Made by a program: the position numbers and the translations under genes. DNA of 64,000 nucleotides from Luteimonas sp. RC10 (GTDB lineage Bacteria > Pseudomonadota > Gammaproteobacteria > Xanthomonadales > Xanthomonadaceae), in the NCBI RefSeq assembly GCF_014192745.1, contig NZ_JACHYJ010000001.1:496001-560000 (forward strand), read 5' to 3'. The stretch's first letter is position 1. Each line of letters starts with the position of its first letter. This document shows positions 19,317 through 27,497 of this stretch, piece by piece. Under the pieces are notes generated by a model. It was not told where the DNA came from. It did no database searches and saw only the letters and a list, made by a program, of their open reading frames with translations.

Positions 19317-19610
19317 TCAGGCGGCTTCGAGCTCGAGTTTGCCGACGCGCCGCAGGTCGACTTCGCGACGCGCCACCCACAGATCGAAGGCATCCTGCAT
19401 CGCGAGCCAACTCTCGGGTGTTCTCCCGATCGCCTTGGCGAGCCGCAGCGCCATTTCCGGCGTGACACGACTCGTGCCGTTGAGGATTCTGCTCAGCGTG
19501 GAGGCGGACACATCCAGCTTTTCAGCCAACATCCGCCCGCTGACGCCGTTAGGCTCCAGGTAGACCGCGACGATGAATGCGCCGGGATGCGGCGGGTTGT
19601 ACATGGCCAT
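19317..19610 (-). CDS. higA: HigA-type antitoxin, XRE/HTH addiction-module protein
   Basis: A 97-residue antitoxin with the HigA N-terminus (NPPHPGAFIVAVYLEPNGVSG) and a helix-turn-helix at about residues 24-60 (MLAEKLDVSASTLSRILNGTSRVTPEMALRLAKAIGRTPESW). It neutralises HigB and represses the module promoter. ATG at 19610; an internal ATG two codons later is possible. The upstream toxin gene is broken, so this may be an orphan antitoxin with only a regulatory role. Confidence 0.9.
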   Translation of the reverse strand: MAMYNPPHPGAFIVAVYLEPNGVSGRMLAEKLDVSASTLSRILNGTSRVTPEMALRLAKAIGRTPESWLAMQDAFDLWVARREVDLRRVGKLELEAA

Positions 19611-19889
19611 CCGTGATAATCCTCGTAGTCCAGCACGTATGCATTACCGTCCCGGAACTCGAATGTCAGCCGCCAGTAGCCGTTGACGGACATCGCCCAG
19701 CGCCCCCTGCATCCGACCTTTGAGCGAATGGAGGCGAAAGCCTGGAATCTCCATGTCCTCCACGATCGAAGCCGTGTCCAGCGCAGCGAGCTGCATCTGC
19801 AGCCGCTTCGCGTGTCCGGCCTGGCTCCCGGCCGTGCTGCCTGTCACGTAGGACCGGCGAAGTTCCTTGTACCGGAATGACTTGATCAT
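19610..19889 (-). pseudogene. higB: higB toxin gene, frameshifted
   Basis: RelE-fold mRNA-cleaving toxin remnant. The first frame gives MIKSFRYKELRR...AKRLQMQLAALDTASIVEDMEIPGFRLHSLKGRMQG, then changes phase; the adjacent frame continues RWAMSVNGYWRLTFEFRDGNAYVLDYEDYH. The break falls in a run of five C (19703-19707, G on the coding strand) where four would keep the frame. In addition the codon after DYEDYH is GGA rather than a stop; a TGA there would overlap the higA ATG in the usual way. Either the toxin is inactivated, or the run is a sequencing error. Confidence 0.8.
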
Positions 19890-19961
19890 GCCGCCAGCGC
19901 AGCATGTTGCCCATTACGCAACAACGTGCTGCCGGACGGACGATCTCGGCGCGGCCTACGG

Positions 19962-19975
19962 TTGATCTGCATCAA
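19962..19975 (+). promoter_or_regulatory. Perfect FNR/ANR box
   Basis: TTGAT-CTGC-ATCAA matches the FNR/ANR consensus TTGAT-N4-ATCAA without a mismatch. A possible -10 (CTAACT, about 19996-20002) puts the transcript start about 41 bases from the box centre, the class II activator geometry. The downstream gene is the small ORF at 20056. Confidence 0.65.
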
Positions 19976-20055
19976 TGCCGGGCGTCCAGGGGGGCTCTAA
20001 CTTGGCACCACACCCACCGGCGACGCACCGCCAGTCGCCGTCACCCGGAGCCGTT

Positions 20056-20214
20056 ATGAACGTCCTGCCCTATTCCGCGTTCGAGGTGCTGGCCATGGTC
20101 ATGGAGGGCACGCATGTGCCGCCGCCGGCCGTCGCCGTGCCGCCGCCCGTCGCCGATACGCCCACACCTGCGCCGGCCGAACCGGTCTATCCCGACTTCC
20201 GCCACGCCGCTTGA
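20056..20214 (+). CDS. Small proline-rich protein, putatively oxygen-regulated
   Basis: A 52-codon ORF starting MNVLPYSAFEVLAMVMEGTH and continuing with a proline/alanine/valine-rich tail (PPPAVAVPPPVADTPTPAPAEP). CGGAG lies 6 bases before the ATG at 20056. It has no signal peptide and no clear membrane helix. The reading frame also runs upstream to 19975 without a ribosome site. The perfect FNR/ANR box 80 bases upstream and the absence of any other gene before the next, oppositely oriented CDS suggest that it is expressed at low oxygen. Function unknown; could be a peptide of spurious coding potential. Confidence 0.45.
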   Translation: MNVLPYSAFEVLAMVMEGTHVPPPAVAVPPPVADTPTPAPAEPVYPDFRHAA

Positions 20215-20285
20215 CCCGATCCGTCGGACGGCCCGGCGTCCGCCTGCAAGGCAAGGACACCGAGCCGCCCGGGGCGTTGTCGCAC

Positions 20286-20693
20286 TCAGGGCTGGTAGCA
20301 ATCGCCCGAGGGATCGACCTCGATCTCGATCAACTCGCTGCCGCCGCCACCCCAGACATTGCCGCCGGTGAAGATCAGGCAGCCCTCGCCGCGGAACAGC
20401 GCCTGCAGGCGCGTCGCGTCGTTGCCGAAGTAGAACGGAATCCAGCGCTTGCCCGATTCGTAGGTATGGAACCGGTCCGGCGCGCGGTCCATGAGCTCCT
20501 GGACATCCTGCATGCTCATGCCGATCTGCAGCTGTGCGAACTTGCTGCCTTCGGCCGGCGTGCCGACGATCTCGCCGGTGAAGGCGCCATCCTGCGAGGG
20601 CACCTCACGCCGTTGCCCCTCATTGGCGCCCGCCGTTGCCGAAGCCGCCATCATCCCCAGCGCCAGTGCAGCGCCGATTCCCCAATTGCGCAT
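20286..20693 (-). CDS. Hypothetical exported protein with SmpA/BamE-like region
   Basis: 135 residues with a cleavable signal peptide (MRNWGIGAALALGMMAASATAGA). The mature part holds KFAQLQIGMSMQDVQELMDRAPDRFHTYESGKRWIPFYFGND, which has the GMs-x-x-e-V pattern and strand order of SmpA/OmlA-like domains, and ends in an acidic CYQP tail with two cysteines. It lacks a lipobox, unlike true BamE. The ATG at 20693 starts the signal peptide. It probably acts in the periplasm, role unknown. It is 83 bases after another hypothetical gene on the same strand. Confidence 0.7.
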   Translation of the reverse strand: MRNWGIGAALALGMMAASATAGANEGQRREVPSQDGAFTGEIVGTPAEGSKFAQLQIGMSMQDVQELMDRAPDRFHTYESGKRWIPFYFGNDATRLQALFRGEGCLIFTGGNVWGGGGSELIEIEVDPSGDCYQP

Positions 20694-20775
20694 CGCGATC
20701 CCCTCGTGTCGTGCGTCGCCCCGATGGCGACGGCCGGGCGATGCTAGCAGGCCGGTCGACGCTCGACAGCGCCGG

Positions 20776-21357
20776 TCAGGCGATCCGTTCCACCCGGCAT
20801 TCGCGGCACAGCGGATAGGCGTCGAGGAACGGGCGAATCGCCGCATGCATCTGCTCGAAGTCGGCGCCGTACATGTACAACGCCGTCTCGCTCGGCCCCT
20901 GCCAATGGCTGTTGACCATGCCACGCTCGCCCAGCAGGCGCTCGCATTCTTCGACGACGTGGTGGATGTCGCAGGTGTCGTACACCGCTTGCGGCAGATC
21001 GGTGCCATTGAGGTAGAGCGCCAGGCCTTGATGGGCACCAAACACGATCGGCGTGTCACGATCGGGCACATGCAAGCGCGAGCCGACCGGTGCGAGCATC
21101 GCGGTGAAGGCCTCGCGGACGAACTCGATCTGGGCCGGCGAGGCATCGGACAGCTGGATCTCGATGTCGCAGGCCTTGACCTCTCCGCTCTCGGCCAGCA
21201 GCGTGCCGCCGCCCACGACTTCGGCGTCGATCTCACGATGCCGGCACAGATCCCCGAACGCATCCTCAAGCGCCGCGCGATCGGCCGGCGCCAGCCGCGC
21301 ATTGAGGCTGACCGTGACCACCGCCGGCTGCGGCTTGCGCTTGAAACGTCCGAACAT
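20776..21357 (-). CDS. Conserved hypothetical cytoplasmic protein
   Basis: 193 residues starting MFGRFKRKPQPAVVTVSLNARL. No signal peptide or membrane helix. It seems to hold two similar alpha/beta halves, each with an acidic helix (LAPADRAALEDAFGDLCRH; DTCDIHHVVEECERLLGER) followed by strands (ACDIEIQLSD; ALYMYGAD), which may be an internal duplication. Two CxxC-like cysteines stand near the C-terminus (PLCRECRVERIA). The family is not recognised. It is transcribed with, or just before, the 20286 gene. Confidence 0.65.
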   Translation of the reverse strand: MFGRFKRKPQPAVVTVSLNARLAPADRAALEDAFGDLCRHREIDAEVVGGGTLLAESGEVKACDIEIQLSDASPAQIEFVREAFTAMLAPVGSRLHVPDRDTPIVFGAHQGLALYLNGTDLPQAVYDTCDIHHVVEECERLLGERGMVNSHWQGPSETALYMYGADFEQMHAAIRPFLDAYPLCRECRVERIA

Positions 21358-21430
21358 GCCCAGGCTCCGTGAGGTCGATCCGCGTATTGTCGATGAAGCG
21401 AGGCCAGATGTACCGCAATGATCGGCGCGT

Positions 21431-21988
21431 TCACCGAGGCCGCATGCGGCGCTCGAGTGGCCACGGCGCCATCGTCCGGAACACCCCGTCCCGGCGCACC
21501 CATGCATGCCGGAGCGCGGCGGCCAGATGCAACGCGATCACCGCCAGCAGCGCGCGGGCGAGCCATGCATGTGCGGCGCGCAACACGCTGTAGAGCGCGG
21601 GATCGTGCGGCGCGATCGCCGGCAATCGCACATCGCCCCACAACACCACTGGATTGCCGGCGGCCGACACCATCGCCCAGCCGATCAGCGGCATCGCCAG
21701 CATCAGCGCGTACAGGGCGACATGCGAGGCGTGCGCGGCGGCGCGCTGCCAACGCGGCAGGTCCGACGGCAGTGCCGGCGTGCGGCGGATCAGGCGATGC
21801 GCCAGGCGCACGAGCGCCAGCACCAGCAGCAACGCACCGATCGGCCGGTGCAGTGCGAGCAGCGACGGGCGCAGCGTCATCGAGGCGACCATCGCCACGC
21901 CAATGAACAGCATCGCCAAGATCAGCACCGCCATGCTCCAGTGCAGTAGGCGGGCGAAGGCATCGTGGTGATCGGGCCGGGCGCTCAT
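21431..21988 (-). CDS. Cytochrome b561 family protein
   Basis: 185-residue inner-membrane di-heme protein with four predicted helices. Candidate heme histidines are in FARLLHWSMAVL, LLALHRPIGALLL, AAHASHVALYALML and VIALHLAAALRH. It passes electrons between quinol and periplasmic partners. Its ATG overlaps the catalase stop (ATGA at 21985-21988), so the two are translationally coupled; catalase-related peroxidase plus b561 pairs recur in proteobacteria and suggest that b561 supplies electrons to the peroxidase. Confidence 0.93.
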   Translation of the reverse strand: MSARPDHHDAFARLLHWSMAVLILAMLFIGVAMVASMTLRPSLLALHRPIGALLLVLALVRLAHRLIRRTPALPSDLPRWQRAAAHASHVALYALMLAMPLIGWAMVSAAGNPVVLWGDVRLPAIAPHDPALYSVLRAAHAWLARALLAVIALHLAAALRHAWVRRDGVFRTMAPWPLERRMRPR

Positions 21989-23088
21989 CGCGCGGTCTCC
22001 TGCGGCGGCACGCCATCGACGTCGGCACCGCGCGCGATCTCGCGCTCGCGGCGATCGAAGGACTGCGCGTACACCGATGCGCGCGCGGCCAGGATCGGGT
22101 CCTCAGACAACGCCACACCCGGCGGCACGAGGGTGGGATCGAAGTTGAGATCGCGGCACGGACCGGTCGCTTGGTCCTGCGCCTGGGTCAGCACCAGCGT
22201 GCCGACCACCACCTGCTCGCGCGCCTCCGGCCACGGCGTGCTCGGGTCGCGAGCATCGTCGTCGGGACCGGCGAGGGTGACGACCATGTCCCAACGCAGC
22301 GGACCGCGCGCCAGCCGCGCGCGCAGCTCGTCCTGCAGATAGTCGCGCTCGGCCGCCTCGCGCTGCGCCGCGTCCATCTCCACAAACGGCGCCTGCGGTC
22401 GCATCGACCAGCGCACCAGCCGCGACATGCCTGCGGGGTCGATGAAGCGGTAGGCATGGATGCCGTTGTACTGCGTGTTGGCGAAGCTGTCCGACCACGG
22501 CGCCGCCTTGGCCCAGGCGGCGAAGCGCTGCGCCTCGGGATGGCGCGCGGCGAACGCCGCCATGCGCGCAGGATCAGGCTTGCCGGTCGCCGGATCCGGC
22601 GCCGACGCACGCGTCTGCTCGAAGAAGGTCTCGATCGACGCCGCCCCGAAGAACGGAAAACTGTTCATCGCCATGCGCCACTGGCTGCCGTCCGGGCTGT
22701 CGAGCACCAGCGCCATGCTGCGTACGCGCGCCTGCGCATCCAGCCCATAGGGCGAGCCACCGCCGATCGACAGCCGGCCGAGCACCGGCGTGCGCGGGCT
22801 GGCGAACACGGCAGCCCGGCTCAATGCCGTGCCCGCCGGAAGGCCCTCGAAATGCCCAGCCACGCACACGCCCTTCGCATGCGCGCGTCGAAAGCCGGGG
22901 AACGGTGTGGTCGAGGTCGCCTCGATCGCATCGGTCATGCGCGCGGGCGTCAGCCGTCCGAGGCTCAACCAACCAGCGGTCCATGCGAACAGCAGCAACA
23001 GCGCGCCGACAATCGCGGCGATGGCGGCGTATGCCCGCAGCGCGCGGCGGCGCGCAGGGCCGGAAGACGGCGGCTCGGCGGAGGGCAT
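21985..23088 (-). CDS. Catalase-related peroxidase (SrpA-like)
   Basis: 367-residue heme enzyme of the small catalase family, which usually shows peroxidase rather than strong catalase activity. The N-terminal membrane/signal helix (about residues 17-45) precedes the catalase core: FRRAHAKGVCVAGHFEG carries the distal histidine, FFGAASIETFFEQT and NTQYNGIHAYRFID are family blocks, and LAARASVYAQSFDRR holds the proximal tyrosine. The anchor places it in the periplasm. The start is at 23088; upstream open frame shows no family similarity. Operon with cytochrome b561. Confidence 0.92.
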   Translation of the reverse strand: MPSAEPPSSGPARRRALRAYAAIAAIVGALLLLFAWTAGWLSLGRLTPARMTDAIEATSTTPFPGFRRAHAKGVCVAGHFEGLPAGTALSRAAVFASPRTPVLGRLSIGGGSPYGLDAQARVRSMALVLDSPDGSQWRMAMNSFPFFGAASIETFFEQTRASAPDPATGKPDPARMAAFAARHPEAQRFAAWAKAAPWSDSFANTQYNGIHAYRFIDPAGMSRLVRWSMRPQAPFVEMDAAQREAAERDYLQDELRARLARGPLRWDMVVTLAGPDDDARDPSTPWPEAREQVVVGTLVLTQAQDQATGPCRDLNFDPTLVPPGVALSEDPILAARASVYAQSFDRREREIARGADVDGVPPQETAR

Positions 23089-23203
23089 CGTGGCGTCCCG
23101 AAGGTGGCTGCGGCCGAGCATACCCCTGCACGCGCTGCCGCAACGTCGCCATTGTCCCCAACCACGGCCGACCCGCGGGCCCTGCGTGTGTTGACCCGTG
23201 CGC

Positions 23204-23228
23204 GGTGCGCGACCAGACTGCGCGCACC
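23204..23228 (+). other. Hairpin in the mgtE leader region
   Basis: GGTGCGCG (23204-23211) pairs with CGCGCACC (23221-23228) over a 9-base loop, about 150 bases before the mgtE ATG. It could be part of a structured leader, but it does not match a known magnesium riboswitch that I can recognise. The rest of 23089-23378 shows nothing definite. Confidence 0.25.
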
Positions 23229-23378
23229 GCGACGCAGCCGCGTCGCCCATTCGCGAAAACACCTTCCGATGTCCAGCGACAGTCCCAGTCGATCTTTGAC
23301 GCCGCCCACGGCAACGACGGCCTGACGTCCGCAAGGACCGGCTGCCCGCGCCGCTGTTGCGGCACTGCGAGGCAGCCC

Positions 23379-24725
23379 ATGTTCAAGCAACACCCCACCG
23401 CCACCGGTCCGCTGGCGGCGTTCAACACCGCCGATGCCGTCGAGCATCTCAACCAACTGGATGTCGTCGAGGCCGCGCGCCTGGTCGCGCAAGTGCCCCC
23501 CGCGCGCGGCGTGCGCCTGCTCGAACAGCCCGAGCTGACCGACGCCGCGCAGATCCTGCAACGGCTGCCGCCCGCGCAGGCCAGCACCTTGCTCGACGCC
23601 ATGGCCGACGACCGCGCCGCCGACCTGCTGCTGGCGCTGGACGCAGACGTGCGCGAACGTCTCATCGCCGCCCTGCCGGTGGTCACCCAGCAGGCGCTGC
23701 GCGACCTGATGCACTACCCGCCCAGCAGCGCCGGCAGCCTGATGACGACCGAGTTCGTCAGCGTCACCGCCGACCAGCGTGTCGGCGACGTCCTGCAGCA
23801 CGTGCGCGAGGTCGAACGCGAGCGCGAGACGATCTACGCGATCTACGTCCTCGACCCACAGACCCGCGCACTGCAGCAGGTGGTGACGCTGCGCCGGCTG
23901 ATCACCGCCGATCCCGATGCGCCAATCCTCGACGCCGCCCAGACCAACCCGCCGGTGTTCGTGACACCGACCACCGACCAGGAGGAAGTCGCCCGGCTGA
24001 TCCGCCGCCACGACCTGCTCGCGATCCCGGTCCTCGACTCACAGCGGCAGCTCGTGGGCATCGTCACCGTCGACGACGTACTCGATGCGCTGATCGCCGA
24101 ATCCAACGAGGACGTGCACCGTTTCGGCGGCGTCGAGGCCCTGGACCGGCCGTACATGCAGATCGGTCTGCTGGCGATGATCCGCAAGCGCGCCGGCTGG
24201 CTGAGCGTGCTGTTTCTCGGCGAGATGCTCACCGCCAGTGCGATGCAGCACTACGAGGACGCGCTGTCGAAGGCGCTGGTGCTGACCTTGTTCATCCCGC
24301 TGATCATGAGTTCGGGCGGCAACTCCGGCGGCCAGGCCACGTCGCTGTTGATCCGCAGCCTTGCCCTGCAGGAGATCCGCCTGCGCGACTGGTGGCGCGT
24401 CGCGCTGCGCGAGCTGCCCACCGGCATGACCCTCGGCGCAATCCTCGGCCTGCTCGGCATCGCCCGCATCACGATCTGGCAGTTGGCCGGCTTCTACGAC
24501 TACGGCCCGCACTGGATGCTGATCGCGCTGACCATCGGCGCCGCATTGCTGGGCATCGTCACCTTCGGCTCGCTGGCCGGCGCGATGCTGCCGTTCGCGC
24601 TGCAGCGCCTGGGCTTCGACCCGGCCAGCGCCTCGGCGCCGTTCGTCGCCACGCTGGTCGACGTGAGCGGTCTGGTGATCTATTTCAGCATCGCCGCCGC
24701 GATCCTCGGCGGCACGTTGTTGTAA
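23379..24725 (+). CDS. mgtE: Magnesium transporter MgtE
   Basis: 448-residue Mg2+ channel/transporter. The cytoplasmic N-terminal helical domain (residues about 12-125, with the repeated LLDAMADDRAADLLLAL pattern) is followed by two CBS domains (MTTEFVSVTADQRVGDVLQHVRE and NPPVFVTPTTDQEEVARLIRRHDLLAIPVLD, ending GIVTVDDVLDAL) that gate the pore by sensing Mg2+, a plug helix and five membrane helices. The pore signature FIPLIMSSGGNSGGQATSLLIRSLA is intact. The start at 23379 begins MFKQHPTAT. A strong terminator follows. Confidence 0.96.
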   Translation: MFKQHPTATGPLAAFNTADAVEHLNQLDVVEAARLVAQVPPARGVRLLEQPELTDAAQILQRLPPAQASTLLDAMADDRAADLLLALDADVRERLIAALPVVTQQALRDLMHYPPSSAGSLMTTEFVSVTADQRVGDVLQHVREVERERETIYAIYVLDPQTRALQQVVTLRRLITADPDAPILDAAQTNPPVFVTPTTDQEEVARLIRRHDLLAIPVLDSQRQLVGIVTVDDVLDALIAESNEDVHRFGGVEALDRPYMQIGLLAMIRKRAGWLSVLFLGEMLTASAMQHYEDALSKALVLTLFIPLIMSSGGNSGGQATSLLIRSLALQEIRLRDWWRVALRELPTGMTLGAILGLLGIARITIWQLAGFYDYGPHWMLIALTIGAALLGIVTFGSLAGAMLPFALQRLGFDPASASAPFVATLVDVSGLVIYFSIAAAILGGTLL

Positions 24726-24739
24726 CGCCGGAGCGCGTC

Positions 24740-24783
24740 ATGCCTGGGGCGCGGACGGCGTGTGCGGTCCGCGCCCCAGGCAT
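24740..24783 (+). terminator. Strong hairpin after mgtE
   Basis: A perfect 17-bp stem (24740-24756 with 24767-24783; arm ATGCCTGGGGCGCGGAC) around a 10-base loop, 15 bases past the mgtE stop. No T-run follows. It isolates mgtE from the lipase-like gene on the same strand. Confidence 0.7.
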
Positions 24784-24886
24784 CGGGGTCAGTCCCGCCC
24801 TGGCCGTTCCACTAGGGTCTGCCCGAGTGGTCCGCCGCCTGCGCGGCGATTACTGTCATGCCATTAACCCTGCGGATGGATGTCCC

Positions 24887-26635
24887 ATGGCCCCCGCCAT
24901 CGCTCTCGCTGATTCCGGTCGGATCCACGCGCTGCCGCAACAGGCCCCTCCGCCGCCACGCGCACCGGTCGCCGACAACATCCGGGCCGGCGATCACCGC
25001 CTGAGCGACAGCGTCCAGGGCACCGCACCGGACGCCCGCGACCCGTTGTTCGCGATGATGGCCAATGGCGCCTACGCGCCCGAGAGCACCGAGTACGCCA
25101 AGACCCTCGCGTTGGCCGGCTGGACCCCGCTGCAGCCCAGCGCCGACGGCATGAGCATGATCGACGCGCATGGCAACCGCATCCCACTCGATCCGGCCTT
25201 GCTCAACGACGATCGCACCGGCTTCCACGCCGAGATCTACCAGCACGAGGACGGCGGCTACGTCGTCGCCTATCGCGGCTCGGAGCTTGGCGGCAAGCCG
25301 AGCGAGTACATGGACTGGGTGAACAACGGCCAGCAGGGCCTGGGCATGGCGTCGTCCCAGTACAGCAGCGCGATCGAGCTGGCCAAGCATGCCGAGCGCG
25401 TCTTCGGCGACGGCAACGTCGCGCTGACCGGGCATTCGCTCGGCGGCGGCCTGGCCTCGGCCGCGTCGCTCGCCACCGGCGCATCGGCGGTCACTTTCAA
25501 TAGTTCTGGCCTCAGCAACGAGACCCTCGAAAGCCTGGGCTTCAACCCCAATGCCATCCGCGACAGCGTCGCCGAGACCGGTCAGGTCCGCCGCTACGCC
25601 GTCAACGGCGACCAGCTGACCGCCGCGCAGGAGGATCTCCCGGCACTGCCATTGGTCGGCTCGCCGCCCGAGGCCGTGGGCCATGCGCTGCGCATCGACC
25701 CGCCGCCGGGCACCGGCTTCGGCGACCTGCATGGCGGCGGCGGCCCGAACGCAGTCTATGTCGAGGCCTTCGAACACGGCACGCCCACCGATCCCGCGCT
25801 CGGTCCCAGTACCGGCGATACCCTCGGCGGGCGAGTCGATGCCGGTATCGACGCACTCGGCGCCGGTCTCGCGACCGGCCTGGGCACGGTCGGCGAGGTG
25901 CTGCGCAACGGCCCCGGCGCGACCCCGGAGAGCTGGATCGTGGGCAGCCTGCTCAACGGCGCAGGCGCCGTGGTCGGGCCCGGCAGCGATGCCCTGGGCG
26001 ACGTGGCCGGCGCGGCCACTGCCTTCGGCACCGATACCCTCGTGGCCGGTGTCGAGGCCGTCGGCGACCTGCAGTTCAACACGCTCGCCTCCGGCATCCG
26101 CGAGGTCGCCGACCTCGGCGGCGACCTGGCCGGCACGGCGTCCGCACTGAGGACCGGCGTCGGCGACTTCGTCACCGACTTCGCCCGGGGCCGGGGCGTG
26201 GCCGCGACCGGCGGATTGCTCGGCGACCTGGCCGACGCCAGCGTCGATACCGCCGGCGATGTGCTCGATGGCGCCGTCCGCCTGGTCGGCGATTCCGCCC
26301 AGAACACCACCCAGGCAGCTGGCGGCTTCGTCCGCGACCTGGGTCGCATCACTGGGCTGCAGACACCGGCCGATGCGGTGGCCGGCTTCGTCGAGAGCGC
26401 CGGCAGCACGATCAGCAATGCCGCCGACGGCGTAGGCGAGGCCATCGACACGGCCACCGATACGCTGGGCGACGGCTTCGAAGCATTGGCGGACTTCGCT
26501 GGCGACCTGGGCCAGACCGTCAGCGACACCGCCGGTGATGTGGCGCAGACCGTCGCCGACGGCGCGCGCGACTTCGGTCGCGGCGTGACCGAAGGCACCG
26601 GCAAGGTGGTCGACTTCCTCAATCCGTTCAAGTGA
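24887..26635 (+). CDS. Lipase-like protein (DUF2974/Mbeg1-like fold) with helical-repeat tail
   Basis: 582 residues, no signal peptide. The N-terminal half (about 50-290) is an alpha/beta hydrolase of the lipase-3/Mbeg1-like type: strand EDGGYVVAYRGSELGG, then ALTGHSLGGGLASAASLATG with the nucleophile serine at about 184. The C-terminal 260 residues are a low-complexity run of Ala/Gly/Asp-rich amphipathic helices (GDVLDGAVRLVGDSAQNT..., DTATDTLGDGFEALADFAGDL) with an 11-residue rhythm. Such architecture suggests a membrane-acting effector. A lipoprotein gene follows 103 bases downstream. The XVIPCD signature of Xanthomonas type IV effectors is not seen. Phospholipid hydrolysis and export are inferred only. 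Confidence 0.75.
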   Translation: MAPAIALADSGRIHALPQQAPPPPRAPVADNIRAGDHRLSDSVQGTAPDARDPLFAMMANGAYAPESTEYAKTLALAGWTPLQPSADGMSMIDAHGNRIPLDPALLNDDRTGFHAEIYQHEDGGYVVAYRGSELGGKPSEYMDWVNNGQQGLGMASSQYSSAIELAKHAERVFGDGNVALTGHSLGGGLASAASLATGASAVTFNSSGLSNETLESLGFNPNAIRDSVAETGQVRRYAVNGDQLTAAQEDLPALPLVGSPPEAVGHALRIDPPPGTGFGDLHGGGGPNAVYVEAFEHGTPTDPALGPSTGDTLGGRVDAGIDALGAGLATGLGTVGEVLRNGPGATPESWIVGSLLNGAGAVVGPGSDALGDVAGAATAFGTDTLVAGVEAVGDLQFNTLASGIREVADLGGDLAGTASALRTGVGDFVTDFARGRGVAATGGLLGDLADASVDTAGDVLDGAVRLVGDSAQNTTQAAGGFVRDLGRITGLQTPADAVAGFVESAGSTISNAADGVGEAIDTATDTLGDGFEALADFAGDLGQTVSDTAGDVAQTVADGARDFGRGVTEGTGKVVDFLNPFK

Positions 26636-26738
26636 GCCGCGACGCGGTGCGTGCGCGCTCTCCACACAGCGCTGCGCGGCGCGGTCTGCGGGGGAAGATC
26701 ACACGCAGCTTGACGCCTCTTGCGGCATGCTGCGCACC

Positions 26739-27464
26739 ATGAACCGTCGCCCGCTTCCGCACCTGCTGTTCGCCGCGCTGCTGCTGGCGACCTCCGGTTG
26801 CACCCAAGGACACTCGCCGATGACCCCGGACGCGCCCACGTTCGCCAATCCCGACCAGGCCCCGTTCATCGCCGCCGTTCGCAGCGGCGACGCTGCGCTC
26901 GCACGGCAACTGCTCACGGCAGGCGCCAACCCCAACGCCACCGACGAGGACGGCACGCCCGCGCTCAACTGGCTGATCCGCCAGGGCGACCGTGAAGCCG
27001 TGCGCTTGCTGCTCACGCTCGGCGCCGACCCCACCCGGGGCGATGCCAAGGGCCGCACCGCATTGCACGAAGCCGCGCTGTCCAAGGACGACGACTGGAT
27101 CGGCCTGCTGCTCGAACACGGCGTCGCCGTGGACGTGCCCAATCCGCGCAACGGCCAGACGGCGCTGTTCGAGGCGCTACGCGCCCGAGAGCCCGACAAC
27201 ATCGAGCGCCTGCTCGCCGCCGGCGCCAGGCTCGATGTCCGCGACCGCGCGGGCCTCACCCCGCTGCATCAGGCTGCGTTGGTCAACGACATCCCGTCGG
27301 TGAAGCGTTTCATGGAAGCGGGCGCCGACCCGCAGGCCACCGACGACACCGGCGCCACAGTCGGCAGTTACCTCTACGACGGCGATCCCTCGGTTCTGAC
27401 CGCACCGGTGCGCCGCGACTATCTGTGGATTCGGGCACACCTGGAGCCCACGCCGACGCGCTGA
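26739..27464 (+). CDS. Ankyrin-repeat lipoprotein
   Basis: 241 residues. The signal peptide ends LLLATSGC, a lipobox with a non-standard threonine at -3. The mature part is made of about five ankyrin repeats (PNATDEDGTPALNWLIRQGDREAVRLLLTLGADP; TRGDAKGRTALHEAALSKD; ERLLAAGARLDVRDRAGLTPLHQAALVND). Ankyrin lipoproteins often serve as periplasmic binding partners and, beside secreted lipases, as immunity proteins. The start at 26739 (MNRRPLP) gives a better signal peptide than the ATG at 26727. Co-directional with the lipase-like gene. Confidence 0.85.
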   Translation: MNRRPLPHLLFAALLLATSGCTQGHSPMTPDAPTFANPDQAPFIAAVRSGDAALARQLLTAGANPNATDEDGTPALNWLIRQGDREAVRLLLTLGADPTRGDAKGRTALHEAALSKDDDWIGLLLEHGVAVDVPNPRNGQTALFEALRAREPDNIERLLAAGARLDVRDRAGLTPLHQAALVNDIPSVKRFMEAGADPQATDDTGATVGSYLYDGDPSVLTAPVRRDYLWIRAHLEPTPTR

Positions 27465-27497
27465 GGGCTGCGGCCGCGCGCCGCAGCGCGCGGTCGA

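Noticed and set aside
20056..20214. Longer version of the small protein starting at 19975
   Set aside because: The upstream codons overlap the FNR box and promoter region and have no ribosome site; the start at 20056 has CGGAG in place.
23089..23378. Magnesium riboswitch (M-box) before mgtE
   Set aside because: Only one simple hairpin is visible; I could not find the conserved M-box core or an overlapping terminator.
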